This document shows positions 23,719 through 31,277 of a stretch of 64,000 bases of DNA, one piece after another (positions within the stretch are counted from its first letter, which is position 1; each line of letters opens with the position of its first letter). The notes under the pieces were generated by a model. It saw only the letters and a list, made by a program, of their open reading frames with translations. It was not told where the DNA came from and ran no database searches. This stretch comes from Caulobacter sp. (GTDB lineage: Bacteria; Pseudomonadota; Alphaproteobacteria; Caulobacterales; Caulobacteraceae), in the NCBI GenBank assembly GCA_030678995.1, contig JAUXTQ010000020.1:1-64000 (forward strand), in the 5' to 3' direction. The translations under genes were made by a program, and so were the position numbers.

Positions 23719-25514
23719 TACAGCCGGAACCCGCCGTCGTTGATCTTGTCGAACCCCGCTTTGGTGATCTTGGTCCAGGCCCTCTTCACCGGGTTGCGAA
23801 AATACAGCGGGTCCTTGACCCGGGCGGGGTCGAAGCCGTCCGTCACCAGGTCGACCTTGCGGTATTTGAAGGTGCCGGTGGTCTCGATCTGGCGCTGCAG
23901 GCGGATGAACAGGGGCTGGGCGTAGGGCGGCAGCTCCTTGTCCACATGGGCGTGGAATCCGGCCAGGTCGAAGGCGTCGTCGACCGTCAGGGCGACCATG
24001 CCGGCGCGGCCGTCCTGTCCGGGCACCGTCACGCCGTAGACGTTGGCCTCCAGCACGCCGGGGGCCTCGGCCAGGCGGTCGGCGACCTCGCCGGTGGAGA
24101 CGTTCTCGCCCTTCCAGCGGTAGGTGTCGCCGATGCGATCGATGAAATAGAGGTAGCCGTCGGCGTCCTGCTTCATCAGGTCGCCGGTGCGGAACCAGGC
24201 GTCGCCCTTTTCGAACACATCGTGCAGCACCTTCTTCTCGGTGGCCGCCTTGTCGGCGTAGCCGGTGAAGTTGGTCCGGGCGTCGCTGGTGTCGATCTTG
24301 CCGATGCACTCGCCGATCTGGCCGGGACCGCATTCGATGCAGAAGCCGCCCGCGCCGCGGACCGGCTGCTCGGCATCGATGTCGAACTGCACCAGCCGGG
24401 CGTTGAACCGCTTCTTCAGCCATTTGGGCAGGCGGCCGATGGCCCCCACATGGCCGTCGAAGTTGAACGTCGACACATTGCCTTCGGTCGAGCCGTAGAA
24501 CTCCAGCACCCGGGGGATGTTGAACCGCCGGGTCATGTCCTCCCAGACATCGGCCCGCAGGCCGTTGCCGAAGGCCAGTCGCAGCTTGTGGTCGCGCTCC
24601 AGCGGGTGCGCCGGGGCGTTGACCAGATAGCGGCACAGCTCGCCGATGTAGACGAACATCGTGCAGCCTTCGTCGTGGATGTCCTGCCAGAAGTGGCTGG
24701 TGGAGAACTTCTTGCGCAGCACCACCGAGCCGCCGGTCAGCAGGGCCGCGCCCATGCCGCACAGGCCCCCGGTGGCGTGGTACAGCGGCAGCACCTGGTA
24801 GATGCGGTCGGTCTCCACCGCGCCGGTCGCCCCGGCGAAGCCGCGCATATAGAGCTGGGCGCGCATGTGGTTGATGCGGGCGGCCTTGGGGAGGCCCGTG
24901 GTGCCCGAGGTGTAGATCCACAGCGCCGTGTCGCTGGCCCGCAGCTCGCCGCGGGCGGTCAGGCGGTCGGGGCGCAGGTTGCTGCAGCTCTTCAGGGCGG
25001 TGGTCAGGTCGTGGCGGCCGGGGGTGACGGGCCCAAGCGTCCACTGGGCGACGGGCTTGGTCAGCTGGGCGCGCACGGCCTCGAAGGCCGGCGAGGTCTC
25101 CGCATCGACCAGGCAGTGCAGGGCCCCGGAGATGTTGAGGCAGTGGGCCAGCGGCGCGCCGGTCAGGTTGTTGTTGATCAGCGCCGTGGCCGCCCCGATC
25201 TTGGTCAGGCCATACCAGATCGGCAGGTAGTCCATGCGGTTGGGCATGAACAGGGCGACGGTCTGGCCGCGGGTGATGCCCTGTTCCTTGGCCCAGTGGG
25301 CGTAGCGGTTGGCCAGGGCGTCCATCTCGCCATAGGTGAGGGTCTTGCCCTCGAAGGTGATGGCGGGCCGGTCCCTGTGGCGGTCGACGCTGGCCTCCAG
25401 GTCGTCGCAGAGCAGGTCCTTGCTGTCAGGCGCGATGGGCTTGACCCATTTCAGCGTGCGGCCCAGGCCCTTGATGAACCTCACCTCGCGCGCGATCCGC
25501 GCCTTCAGCTTCAT
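23718..25514 (-). CDS. Long/very-long-chain acyl-CoA synthetase (FATP-like)
   Basis: The start at MKLKARIAREV is chosen over an upstream codon that adds 10 residues. The 598-aa adenylate-forming enzyme has the AMP-binding P-loop YTSGTTGLPKAA near residue 210, FYGSTEGN, a WFRTGDL motif and the C-terminal DRIGDTYRWKGENVST, followed by a catalytic Lys in TGTFKYRKVDLV. The RIGDTYRWKGENVST form is typical of the FATP/very-long-chain acyl-CoA synthetase branch, which activates and helps import fatty acids. It is a single gene, divergent from the gene at 25899. Confidence 0.93.
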   Translation of the reverse strand: MKLKARIAREVRFIKGLGRTLKWVKPIAPDSKDLLCDDLEASVDRHRDRPAITFEGKTLTYGEMDALANRYAHWAKEQGITRGQTVALFMPNRMDYLPIWYGLTKIGAATALINNNLTGAPLAHCLNISGALHCLVDAETSPAFEAVRAQLTKPVAQWTLGPVTPGRHDLTTALKSCSNLRPDRLTARGELRASDTALWIYTSGTTGLPKAARINHMRAQLYMRGFAGATGAVETDRIYQVLPLYHATGGLCGMGAALLTGGSVVLRKKFSTSHFWQDIHDEGCTMFVYIGELCRYLVNAPAHPLERDHKLRLAFGNGLRADVWEDMTRRFNIPRVLEFYGSTEGNVSTFNFDGHVGAIGRLPKWLKKRFNARLVQFDIDAEQPVRGAGGFCIECGPGQIGECIGKIDTSDARTNFTGYADKAATEKKVLHDVFEKGDAWFRTGDLMKQDADGYLYFIDRIGDTYRWKGENVSTGEVADRLAEAPGVLEANVYGVTVPGQDGRAGMVALTVDDAFDLAGFHAHVDKELPPYAQPLFIRLQRQIETTGTFKYRKVDLVTDGFDPARVKDPLYFRNPVKRAWTKITKAGFDKINDGGFRL

Positions 25515-25898
25515 GGACAACGCCCTCCGCTCGCCCCCGACCATTCGCCCGACGGGCGAATTGCGGTCAAGCGAAGCCTAGCGCCCAGGCGTTGCGGCGC
25601 GGTGAACGTGACCGAAAGAGCGCACCGGCCGGCGCGGAAACCGCGGCCCTGGTGCAGGCGGGTGGATGGCAGGTTTATGGCAAGAACAAGGCCTGTATTC
25701 GCAGCGTCTGGAACGTTGTCATAGGATAGACGGAATTATATGACGTTATATGTCATGTATTTTGAGATCACGATCAGAATATATTCACGACAACAATAGA
25801 GCCGGTTACAATACAAACTGGCATATGAGTAGCCCCTCTGGAACCTCCATGCACGGCGTTCGTTAAACAGGCGATCAACATTCATGAGGATCCCGACC
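25515..25898. other. AT-rich divergent intergenic region
   Basis: This 384-bp gap between divergent genes turns AT-rich at about 25720-25880. It has ATATGACGTTATATGTCAT around 25740 (ATGAC/GTCAT inverted with a 7-nt spacer) and several TATA-like stretches. It probably holds the promoter of the downstream membrane protein. No ORF or RNA is recognised. Confidence 0.45.
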
Positions 25899-26492
25899 AT
25901 GACCTTGGATCGTGACACCGCCCGCGCCCTGTTTGACAACGCCCCGGCCCCCGCCGCCGGGGCCAGCGCGGCCCCCTTCGCCGCCGGCTCGCCCTTCGGC
26001 GCCGCCGACGTCTCCACCCGCAAGCCGGCCCGCAAGGGTCCGGCCTGGCGCCTGATCGCGCCGGTCGCCGTGGCCGCCGTGTTCGGCGGCGTGGTGATCC
26101 TGGTCGCGCAGAACAGCGACAAGGCCGAACCCGGCAGGACCGTGGCGAAAAGCGAGGCCGTCCGGCCCGCGCCTGTGCTGCTGGCGCCCGCGCCTGTACA
26201 GGTCGCCGAGGCCGAGCCCGCGCTGGTCATTGCCCCGGCCGCCCCGGCTGTCCGCAGGACGACGCGCGCCGCCCCGGCCCGCCGCGTCGCCCCGCCGGTC
26301 GTCGCGACCGCGCCCAGCGCCACCGACTCGAGCGCCGACGCCAGCGCCAATGAGTACCAGCGCTACGTGCCGCCGCCCCCGGCGACCGTGACGGCGTCGG
26401 AACCGGCCGCACCCCCGCCGCCGATCATCACGCCTGACCCGGCCCCGACCACGCCGGTCCCGCCGGCCAGCGTCCCGATCCCGCCCCAGTAG
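25899..26492 (+). CDS. Single-pass membrane protein with Pro-rich periplasmic tail
   Basis: The start is the second in-frame ATG, with GAGGATC upstream as ribosome site. The 197-aa product has a soluble Ala-rich N-terminus, a basic patch (TRKPARKGPAW), one membrane helix (LIAPVAVAAVFGGVVILVA, about 51-70) and a low-complexity Ala/Pro/Val tail ending in PPPP and PVPPASVPIPPQ. Such TonB-like layouts span the periplasm, but no TonB C-terminal domain follows. It is preceded by an unusually long AT-rich region. No family recognised. Confidence 0.6.
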   Translation: MTLDRDTARALFDNAPAPAAGASAAPFAAGSPFGAADVSTRKPARKGPAWRLIAPVAVAAVFGGVVILVAQNSDKAEPGRTVAKSEAVRPAPVLLAPAPVQVAEAEPALVIAPAAPAVRRTTRAAPARRVAPPVVATAPSATDSSADASANEYQRYVPPPPATVTASEPAAPPPPIITPDPAPTTPVPPASVPIPPQ

Positions 26493-26509
26493 ACGGGCGG
26501 AGGAACCCA

Positions 26510-26539
26510 GGGGACATGTACCGTTTGGTACGTGTCCCC
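26510..26539. repeat. GGGGACATGTACC palindrome
   Basis: GGGGACATGTACC, loop GTTT, GGTACGTGTCCCC. The following TA completes the TAG stop (complement of 26539-26541) of the minus-strand gene. A sister copy lies at 35276-35304. Confidence 0.9.
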
Positions 26540-26883
26540 TACCCCGTCACCGCCGTCGCCCCGAGCGCCTCGCGCCAGTGGCGTTCGCGGCTCTTGAGCT
26601 TGCTGGTCAGCTCCCAGCCCTTGAGGTCGTCCTCCGTCAGCGCCTCGATCTCCTCGAAGACGAAGGCGTCGGCGCCGTGGGCCTTCCATTCAGCCTGCAA
26701 CCCCTTGTTCGGGTGCGAGCCGATCTTCAGCGGAAACCAGACGCCGTTCTGGCAGTTGGCCAGGTTGACGGCGGCCTGCACCCAGACCTGGCCGGTCGCG
26801 GTGCAGCGCACCGCGAACACGCCCGGCCGGGGCTTCTGCTCCTTGTAGGCCGCGAGCAGTTCCTTGCGCCGTTCCTTGCTCAT
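26539..26883 (-). CDS. GIY-YIG nuclease family protein (LuxR-type clade)
   Basis: The start at MSKERRKELL overlaps the stop of the DUF2239 gene by 4 bp. The 114-aa protein has PGVFAVRCTATGQVWVQAAVNL in place of GIY and YIG elements, GVWFPLKIGSHPNKGLQAEW, and GADAFVFEEIEALTEDD with the conserved Glu. This matches the divergent GIY-YIG subgroup often found alone or fused to LuxR regulators. The catalytic Tyr residues are largely replaced, so nuclease activity is doubtful. It is encoded with DUF2239 in one transcript. Confidence 0.75.
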   Translation of the reverse strand: MSKERRKELLAAYKEQKPRPGVFAVRCTATGQVWVQAAVNLANCQNGVWFPLKIGSHPNKGLQAEWKAHGADAFVFEEIEALTEDDLKGWELTSKLKSRERHWREALGATAVTG

Positions 26884-27440
26884 GACAGGTCTCCCAGGCC
26901 CGGCGCCGCGATGGCCAGGGCGTGCTCGCGCACGTCGGGCGGCCAGGCGGCGGTATTGGCCTCGAAGCCGGCCCGGTCGCCGGCGTAGAGGGCGCGGGTC
27001 GCCTCCTCGAAGCCGGGCGCGTTGCCGGCCATCAACGCGGTGAAGCGATAGGCGCTGTCGCGGGCCGCGCGGGCCAGTTCGCGCGGGTCCTTGCGGGCCG
27101 CCTCGACCAGCCGCCGCAGCGCCACCGAGGCGCCGCCGGTCTGGGCCGAGAGCCACTCCCAGTGCCGGGGCAGCAGGGTGACCTCGCGGGGCACGACGCC
27201 GAGTTTCGGACGGCCCGGCCCCTTTTCCTGCGGCGCCACGCGGGCGGCGACCTCGGCGACCGTGCCGCGCAGGTCGACGTCCAGCCGGCGGCTGTCGTCA
27301 TCGGCAAAGATCAGCACCGAAGCGTTGGGCCGCGCGTCCAGCTCGGCGCGCACCAGCGGGGCGACCTCGCTCAGCGGGCCGGCGGCGATGCGGCGCTGGC
27401 CGTCGAAGGCGGTGCAGCGGGTTTGCGGATCGGTGGACAT
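26880..27440 (-). CDS. DUF2239 family protein
   Basis: The 186-aa protein has the DUF2239 hallmark GRPKLGVVPREVTLLPRHW, then WLSAQTGGASVALRRLVEAARK at residues 80-120 and ALYAGDRAGFEANTAAWP near the end. The central part looks like a helix-turn-helix or ribbon-type segment, but no function has been established for the family. It forms a two-gene operon with the GIY-YIG-like gene (4-bp overlap). The conserved pairing hints at a joint role in nucleic-acid handling, which is a guess. Confidence 0.85.
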   Translation of the reverse strand: MSTDPQTRCTAFDGQRRIAAGPLSEVAPLVRAELDARPNASVLIFADDDSRRLDVDLRGTVAEVAARVAPQEKGPGRPKLGVVPREVTLLPRHWEWLSAQTGGASVALRRLVEAARKDPRELARAARDSAYRFTALMAGNAPGFEEATRALYAGDRAGFEANTAAWPPDVREHALAIAAPGLGDLS

Positions 27441-27509
27441 GACGATGCTCCTGTTCGGAGCGCGCCTTTTACCCGGATAAAACCGCCTGTCAATATCGCC
27501 CGGGTAAAA

Positions 27510-27902
27510 CTATTCCGTGGGGGTGACGTAGCTCACGTAGCCCCGCTCGACCAGCCGGCGCATGGCGTCGTAGGCCTCGGCCAACTCCTCGAAGGTCTGG
27601 CGCAGATGGGTCAGCTGGCTGAGATCCTGCGGCGTCATCCGGCCGCCGCCGGCGGACACGGCCAGGGCCTGGGCCACCCAGGTCGCCCGGGCGGCGGCGG
27701 CGGCCACGGCCAGCCGCTGGAACTTGCGCGCGTCGCCGGGGCCCAGCGCCTGGCTGATCACCGACTTGTTGGCGGCGAAGGCGGTGTAGTCGATGTGATC
27801 GAGGTTGCCGCGCATGCGCCGCTGGGCGTGCGGATCGCTCTGGTCTTCCGGCTCGAAGTGGTCGTTCGGACGGCGGTAACCGCCAGTGCGGGTGACGGAC
27901 AT
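27510..27902 (-). CDS. Conserved hypothetical protein, helical
   Basis: The start at MSVTRTGGYRRPND is chosen because the longer frame adds 30 residues with no RBS. The 130-aa product has a basic, polar N-terminus (1-35), then helices: YTAFAANKSVISQALG, KFQRLAVAAAAARATWVAQALAV, and a C-terminal coiled-coil-like LSQLTHLRQTFEELAEAYDAMRRLVERGY. No signal or membrane segment is seen. No family recognised. It stands 69 bp upstream of the DUF2239 gene on the same strand. Confidence 0.6.
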   Translation of the reverse strand: MSVTRTGGYRRPNDHFEPEDQSDPHAQRRMRGNLDHIDYTAFAANKSVISQALGPGDARKFQRLAVAAAAARATWVAQALAVSAGGGRMTPQDLSQLTHLRQTFEELAEAYDAMRRLVERGYVSYVTPTE

Positions 27903-27978
27903 GGGATCGGGCCTGGTTCGAACCGCGAAGACGGTCCCGTATCGCAGGGAGTTTGGAATGCTTCGCGTTAACAAGCTC

Positions 27979-28479
27979 TTAGGGTTCCGCACCGGTCAGC
28001 GGCAGCCAATAGTAGCCGTCGGTGGTGTAGCGCCCCTCTCCGAGCTTCAGGGCGAAGGGCTCCAGGCCCCAGCGCCGGAAGCCGTGGCGCTCATAAAGAG
28101 CCACCGCCGCGGTGTTGGTCGAGACCACCACCAGGATCAGCACCTCGACCTCGCCGCGGGCATGGTCGATGACCGCGCTCAGCAGCCTGCCGCCCAGCCC
28201 CAGCCCCCTGGCGGAGGCGCGGACATACATACTCCAGACCGTGCCCTTGTGCCGTTCGCGCAGGGGCTTCATCCGCGCGAACCCGGCCATGCCGACCAGC
28301 TCGCCGTCGACGAAGGCGCCGAACAGGGCGGTGGCGCCCAGGGTGGCGGCGCTGGCCTCGACGGTCTTTTCCCGCTCCTCGGCGATGTCGGTGCCAAAGC
28401 TTTCCGGCTCGGCCGTCATCGCCTCCAGCCGCAGGGCGCGGAAGGCGGCCACGTCCTCGGCGGTCAGGCGGCGGATCAT
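27979..28479 (-). CDS. GNAT family N-acetyltransferase
   Basis: The 166-aa GNAT enzyme starts MIRRLTAEDVAAFRALRLEA. It has the acetyl-CoA-binding motif in VWSMYVRASARGLGLGGRLL (R-x-x-G-x-G type), then VSTNTAAVALYERHGFRRWG. The start is fixed by homology to other GNATs; the frame continues upstream through the MFS gene in another phase, which is a coding shadow. The substrate is unknown (amine or peptide N-terminus). It lies 14 bp after the MFS gene stop, on the same strand, so the two are likely co-transcribed. Confidence 0.9.
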   Translation of the reverse strand: MIRRLTAEDVAAFRALRLEAMTAEPESFGTDIAEEREKTVEASAATLGATALFGAFVDGELVGMAGFARMKPLRERHKGTVWSMYVRASARGLGLGGRLLSAVIDHARGEVEVLILVVVSTNTAAVALYERHGFRRWGLEPFALKLGEGRYTTDGYYWLPLTGAEP

Positions 28480-28493
28480 GGTCACGGCCGCGA

Positions 28494-29714
28494 TCAACCC
28501 CTCGCCCGCCGGCTGGCCGACAGCGCCAGCAGGATCGCCGGCGCCACCACCGCCGCGCCCAGGATGAACGGCCCGTTGATCACCTGGGCGAACACCAGGC
28601 CGGCGCTGAGCGGCCCCAGCACCCGCGACAGGGCCCCGGCGGCGTTGTTCAGCCCCATGATCTGGCCCTGCCGGTGCGGGTCGGCGCTGCGCGAGATCAA
28701 CGCCCCGACATTGGGCCAGGCCACCGAGGTGCCGACCGCGCTGAAACACATTAGCGCCGTGGTCATCACCCCGCCGGTGGAGACCGTCTGCAGCAGCATG
28801 GAGAGCACCGTCATGCCCATGCCCACGGCCAGCACCGGCCCCTCGCCGAACCGCTCCGACAGCCGGCCGGTGAGCAGGGTCTGGGTCAGGAAGGCGGTGA
28901 TCCCCACGCAGGCGAAGGCGAAGCCGATCTCGCGCGGTGACCAGCCGAACCGCGCCTCGGCCCACAGGCCGAACACCGACTCGATGCCGGTGAAGGCGAA
29001 CCCGACCAGGAAGGTCAGCAGGATCAGCCGGCCGATCACCGGATGGCGCAGAGCCTCGCCGGCCGCCGCCCAGCGGCTGGCCCGGTGGGAGATGTCGGTC
29101 TGGCGCACCCGGCTCTCGCGGATCACCGCGATCACCGCCGCCACGCAGACGAAGGCCAGCCCGGACGCGATGAACAGCGGGATGCGGAACCCCGCCGGCC
29201 CCATGTCGGTATGGGCGAACAGGCCGCCGATCGACGGCCCGACAATCAGCCCCACGTTCCACGCCGCGCCCTGGTAGCCGAGCTGCCGCGCCCGCTTCTC
29301 CGGCGGGGTGACGTCGGCGATATAGCCCTGGATCACCGCCCCGTTGCCCGCCGCCAACCCGCCCAGCAGCCGGATGACGAACGCCGTCTCGATGCTCGGG
29401 GCGAAGGCCAGGAACAGGTAGCAGAGGCCGTTGGCCATGATCGTCGAGATCAGGATCGGCTTGCGGCCATAGCGGTCCGACAGCCGGCCCCAGAACGGCT
29501 CGCCGAAGAAGGCCCCGACCGAATAGGCCGAAAAGATCAGCGCCATCTGCCAGGGCGGGGCGTCGAACGACTTGGCATAGAACGGCAGCAGCGGGACGAT
29601 GATCCCAAAGCCCAGCATGTTGATGAACACCACCCCGATCAGCGACGCCGCCGCGAACGGCGGCGCGGTGGTCTGGGCCTCCGGCGACGGCGGCGAGGGC
29701 TCGGAGGGGGACAT
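28494..29714 (-). CDS. MFS transporter (DHA1/TetA-like drug efflux type)
   Basis: The start is at MSPSEPSPPSPEAQ, followed by a short Pro-rich tail before the first membrane helix (LIGVVFINMLGFGIIVPLLPFYA, about 23-45). The 406-aa product has 12 predicted helices and the MFS motif A in GRLSDRYGRKPILI between helices 2 and 3, plus a TetA-like GYIADVTPPEKRARQLG loop. This is the DHA1 drug:H+ antiporter family; the actual substrate is unknown. It precedes a GNAT gene, a pairing sometimes seen in resistance units. Confidence 0.92.
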   Translation of the reverse strand: MSPSEPSPPSPEAQTTAPPFAAASLIGVVFINMLGFGIIVPLLPFYAKSFDAPPWQMALIFSAYSVGAFFGEPFWGRLSDRYGRKPILISTIMANGLCYLFLAFAPSIETAFVIRLLGGLAAGNGAVIQGYIADVTPPEKRARQLGYQGAAWNVGLIVGPSIGGLFAHTDMGPAGFRIPLFIASGLAFVCVAAVIAVIRESRVRQTDISHRASRWAAAGEALRHPVIGRLILLTFLVGFAFTGIESVFGLWAEARFGWSPREIGFAFACVGITAFLTQTLLTGRLSERFGEGPVLAVGMGMTVLSMLLQTVSTGGVMTTALMCFSAVGTSVAWPNVGALISRSADPHRQGQIMGLNNAAGALSRVLGPLSAGLVFAQVINGPFILGAAVVAPAILLALSASRRARG

Positions 29715-30127
29715 GTGATCGGTGATAGGTTGAGGGGGCGGGTGCGGCAAGCGTCCCGAATGTCTCGCCGCGCCCGATTTGCCGGCGCTTGAGTTTGAGG
29801 AGGCCTCGCGCCGAGGGGGACAGGCGAGGCGTGGCGGGCGCGCGGCGGAGGAGATGGCCCATGCCGCGCCCCGCCCGCCAGGCCGGCGCGGCGCCGCGCG
29901 AGGCTTTGCCGGCAAGGGTCTGGACGGATCGGACAGCGGCGCTCATGGAGCCATTGTACCCCCGCGCCGGGGGGCGGGGATCGAACACCCGAACCCGCGG
30001 CCGGGGCGGCGGCGAGGGTGTCGCGAATGTCTCGTTTTGTCTCGCTTTGTCCCGAAATTATATGTCCCGGGAGTCTCGCTTTTCCCCGCTCATGCTCCCC
30101 GCCTGCATCGCATGAGCGGGACGGCGG
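29715..30127. other. Intergenic stretch with repeats, no gene seen
   Basis: These 413 bp have no supported gene. AATGTCTCGCCGCG at 29759 and the full GTCTCG-type repeat at 30024-30076 share the AATGTCTCG core. Between them is very GC-rich sequence with a T-arm-like GTTCGATCCCCG (minus strand near 29970) but no tRNA cloverleaf. Confidence 0.5.
30024..30076 (+). repeat. GTCTCG-type repeat, copy 2
   Basis: It reads CGAATGTCTCGTTTTGTCTC, then GCTTTGTCCCGAAATTATAT, then GTCCCGGGAGTC. It is the counterpart of 23346-23388 in opposite orientation, with one extra TGTCTCG unit. The AT-rich TTATATG inside is unusual for this genome. Confidence 0.6.
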
Positions 30128-30403
30128 CTAGCGGACGCCGGGGGGCAGGGGGGCCAGCAGCCGGGGCTCGGGCCGCTGCCCGGCGCGCTCGCGGCCCTCT
30201 CCGGGGCCGGACCCCGGGCCAACGGCGATGGAGTTGCAGAACTCCCCCGCGCAGGTCTTCCAGGACGTGCCGACGTCGCAGGGGATCCGGTACAGCTTGT
30301 AGGTCGGATAGCAGCCGACGCTGATGTAGTACTTCTTCGCCGCGTGGGCGGAGCCCGAGGCGAGCAGCGCCACCGCCAGGGCCAGCGCGAAAGTGGTCTT
30401 CAT
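30128..30403 (-). CDS. Small secreted Cys-containing protein
   Basis: The 91-aa precursor has a good signal peptide (KTTFALALAVALLASGSAHA, cleavage near 21). The mature part starts AKKYYISVGCYPTYKLYRIPC and continues CAGEFC, giving four Cys that could form two disulfides, and ends with a Gly/Pro/Arg-rich tail. No family recognised. A purine-rich site precedes the start. It may be a small periplasmic or secreted peptide; there is nothing in the context to suggest a role. Confidence 0.6.
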   Translation of the reverse strand: MKTTFALALAVALLASGSAHAAKKYYISVGCYPTYKLYRIPCDVGTSWKTCAGEFCNSIAVGPGSGPGEGRERAGQRPEPRLLAPLPPGVR

Positions 30404-30526
30404 GGCGTTCCTTCGCGGCGGGGGCGCGGACGGCCGCCGCCTGGCCCGCGAGCGTCGGCCTGTTACGCGGCGAAGTCCAGCGGCGTGACAGGCGGCCGTT
30501 CCCGGTCCGCGTCAGCCTCCGGATAT

Positions 30527-30549
30527 CCTTCTCCCATTGTGGGAGAAGG
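30527..30549. repeat. Short palindrome CCTTCTCCCA-n-TGGGAGAAGG
   Basis: Two 10-bp arms flank a 3-nt loop. This is a common REP-like hairpin in alphaproteobacteria. It lies 12 bp before copy 2 of the 31-bp repeat. Confidence 0.7.
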
Positions 30550-30560
30550 GAGATCGCCCT

Positions 30561-30591
30561 TGATCTCATGCCGGCCAGCCTGCCGGCCGGC
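30561..30591 (+). repeat. 31-bp repeat, copy 2
   Basis: TGATCTCATGCCGGCCAGCC, then TGCCGGCCGGC. It ends 3 bp before the stop codon of the small minus-strand ORF at 30595. Confidence 0.75.
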
Positions 30592-30594
30592 TAT

Positions 30595-30819
30595 TCAGCC
30601 GCCGTCGAGGTCAATTGCCGGCAGGTTTGCGCGACGCGCCTGCTCTGCCGCTTCAGCCATGCGATCTCGGATCGCGTCAACCGATGGCTGACGAGCGAGA
30701 TAGGCGGCTTCGACATCGGTGAGGCAGTCGAGCCCATGACCGAAGGTGTCTCGCCAGAGCGTTTCGAGGGCTTGCCCATGGTTCTCCCTTAGCACGTTCA
30801 GCGTTTCCGCGGCAGACAC
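30595..30819 (-). CDS. Small acidic hypothetical protein
   Basis: The 74-aa product starts from a GTG. It is mostly helical and acidic: AAETLNVLRENHGQALETLW, then VEAAYLARQPSVDAIRDRMAEAAEQARRANLP. The composition looks like a real soluble protein, with balanced charges and no Arg/Pro bias of shadow frames. No ribosome site is obvious, so confidence is moderate. Its 3' end abuts a 31-bp repeat, as does the next small ORF at 31056. No family recognised. Confidence 0.45.
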   Translation of the reverse strand: MSAAETLNVLRENHGQALETLWRDTFGHGLDCLTDVEAAYLARQPSVDAIRDRMAEAAEQARRANLPAIDLDGG

Positions 30820-30841
30820 GACCTACGGTTCCCCAACATTC

Positions 30842-30978
30842 CGCTCATCCCGGCGAAGGCCGGGACCCAGGCGTTTTTTAAACAGCCGCCCACCTGTCAG
30901 GCAGTCCCGAGCCCCCTCCGGAGCCGTGAGCCGAAGCTCTGAAAAAACCTGGGTCCCGGCCTTCGCCGGGATGAGCGG
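30842..30978. repeat. Long hairpin, CTCATCCCGGCGAAGGCCGGG type
   Basis: The left arm, CTCATCCCGGCGAAGGCCGG then GACCCAGG (from 30844), is matched by CCTGGGTCCCGGCCTTCGCC then GGGATGAG (to 30975), around an irregular centre of about 80 bp. This is a very common dispersed element in Caulobacterales and Sphingomonadales genomes. Confidence 0.85.
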
Positions 30979-31024
30979 AGTTTTAGGGGAATGCTTGTCC
31001 CGCAGGGAGAAGGGAAGACCCCTT

Positions 31025-31055
31025 CGATCTCACGCAGGCCAGCCTGCCGACCGGC
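31025..31055 (+). repeat. 31-bp repeat, copy 3
   Basis: CGATCTCACGCAGGCCAGCC, then TGCCGACCGGC. It is identical to copy 4 at 31458-31488 and directly touches the stop codon of the ORF at 31056. Confidence 0.85.
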
Positions 31056-31277
31056 TTACAATGCAATGCCAGCTCGACGAGCCTTGACCCGAAGAGTCGC
31101 CGCCATGTCGCTGAAGGCCAGGTCAACCTCAACGTTGATCCTTGCTGCACCGACACCGAGCCTGAGGACCTCATTGATGTAGCCGGGATTTTGCATTTCG
31201 GCGTGCAGCATCATGGCAAACACCAACTGTTCGAGCGCCAGGTCACGTGGATAGGAAATGGGGAATTCGTTCGACAT
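31056..31277 (-). CDS. Small hypothetical protein with strong ribosome site
   Basis: The ATG is preceded by AAGGAGAAATGAA, one of the clearest ribosome sites in this region, which fixes the start. The 73-aa product is SNEFPISYPRDLALEQLVFA, then MMLHAEMQNPGYINEVLRLG, then AARINVEVDLAFSDMAATLR, ending KARRAGIAL. It is helical with no membrane segment. No family recognised. The end, ...ARRAGI, loosely resembles ...ARRANL in the 30595 product; both lie between copies of the same 31-bp repeat. Confidence 0.6.
   Translation of the reverse strand: MSNEFPISYPRDLALEQLVFAMMLHAEMQNPGYINEVLRLGVGAARINVEVDLAFSDMAATLRVKARRAGIAL

Noticed and set aside
23562-25724. A 720-aa open frame on the plus strand
   Set aside because: It is antisense to a clear acyl-CoA synthetase gene. 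Its composition (Gly, Val, Gln, His, Arg rich) is the usual shadow of a high-GC gene and it carries no motif.
27979-29988. A 669-aa frame that would fuse an MFS-region reading to a GNAT domain
   Set aside because: The first 500 residues read the MFS gene in another phase and show no helices. Only the last 166 residues form a GNAT protein, with its own start at 28479.
29940-29990. A tRNA-like T arm (GTTCGATCCCCG on the minus strand)
   Set aside because: No D arm, anticodon arm or acceptor stem can be formed around it. It may be chance or a very decayed remnant.
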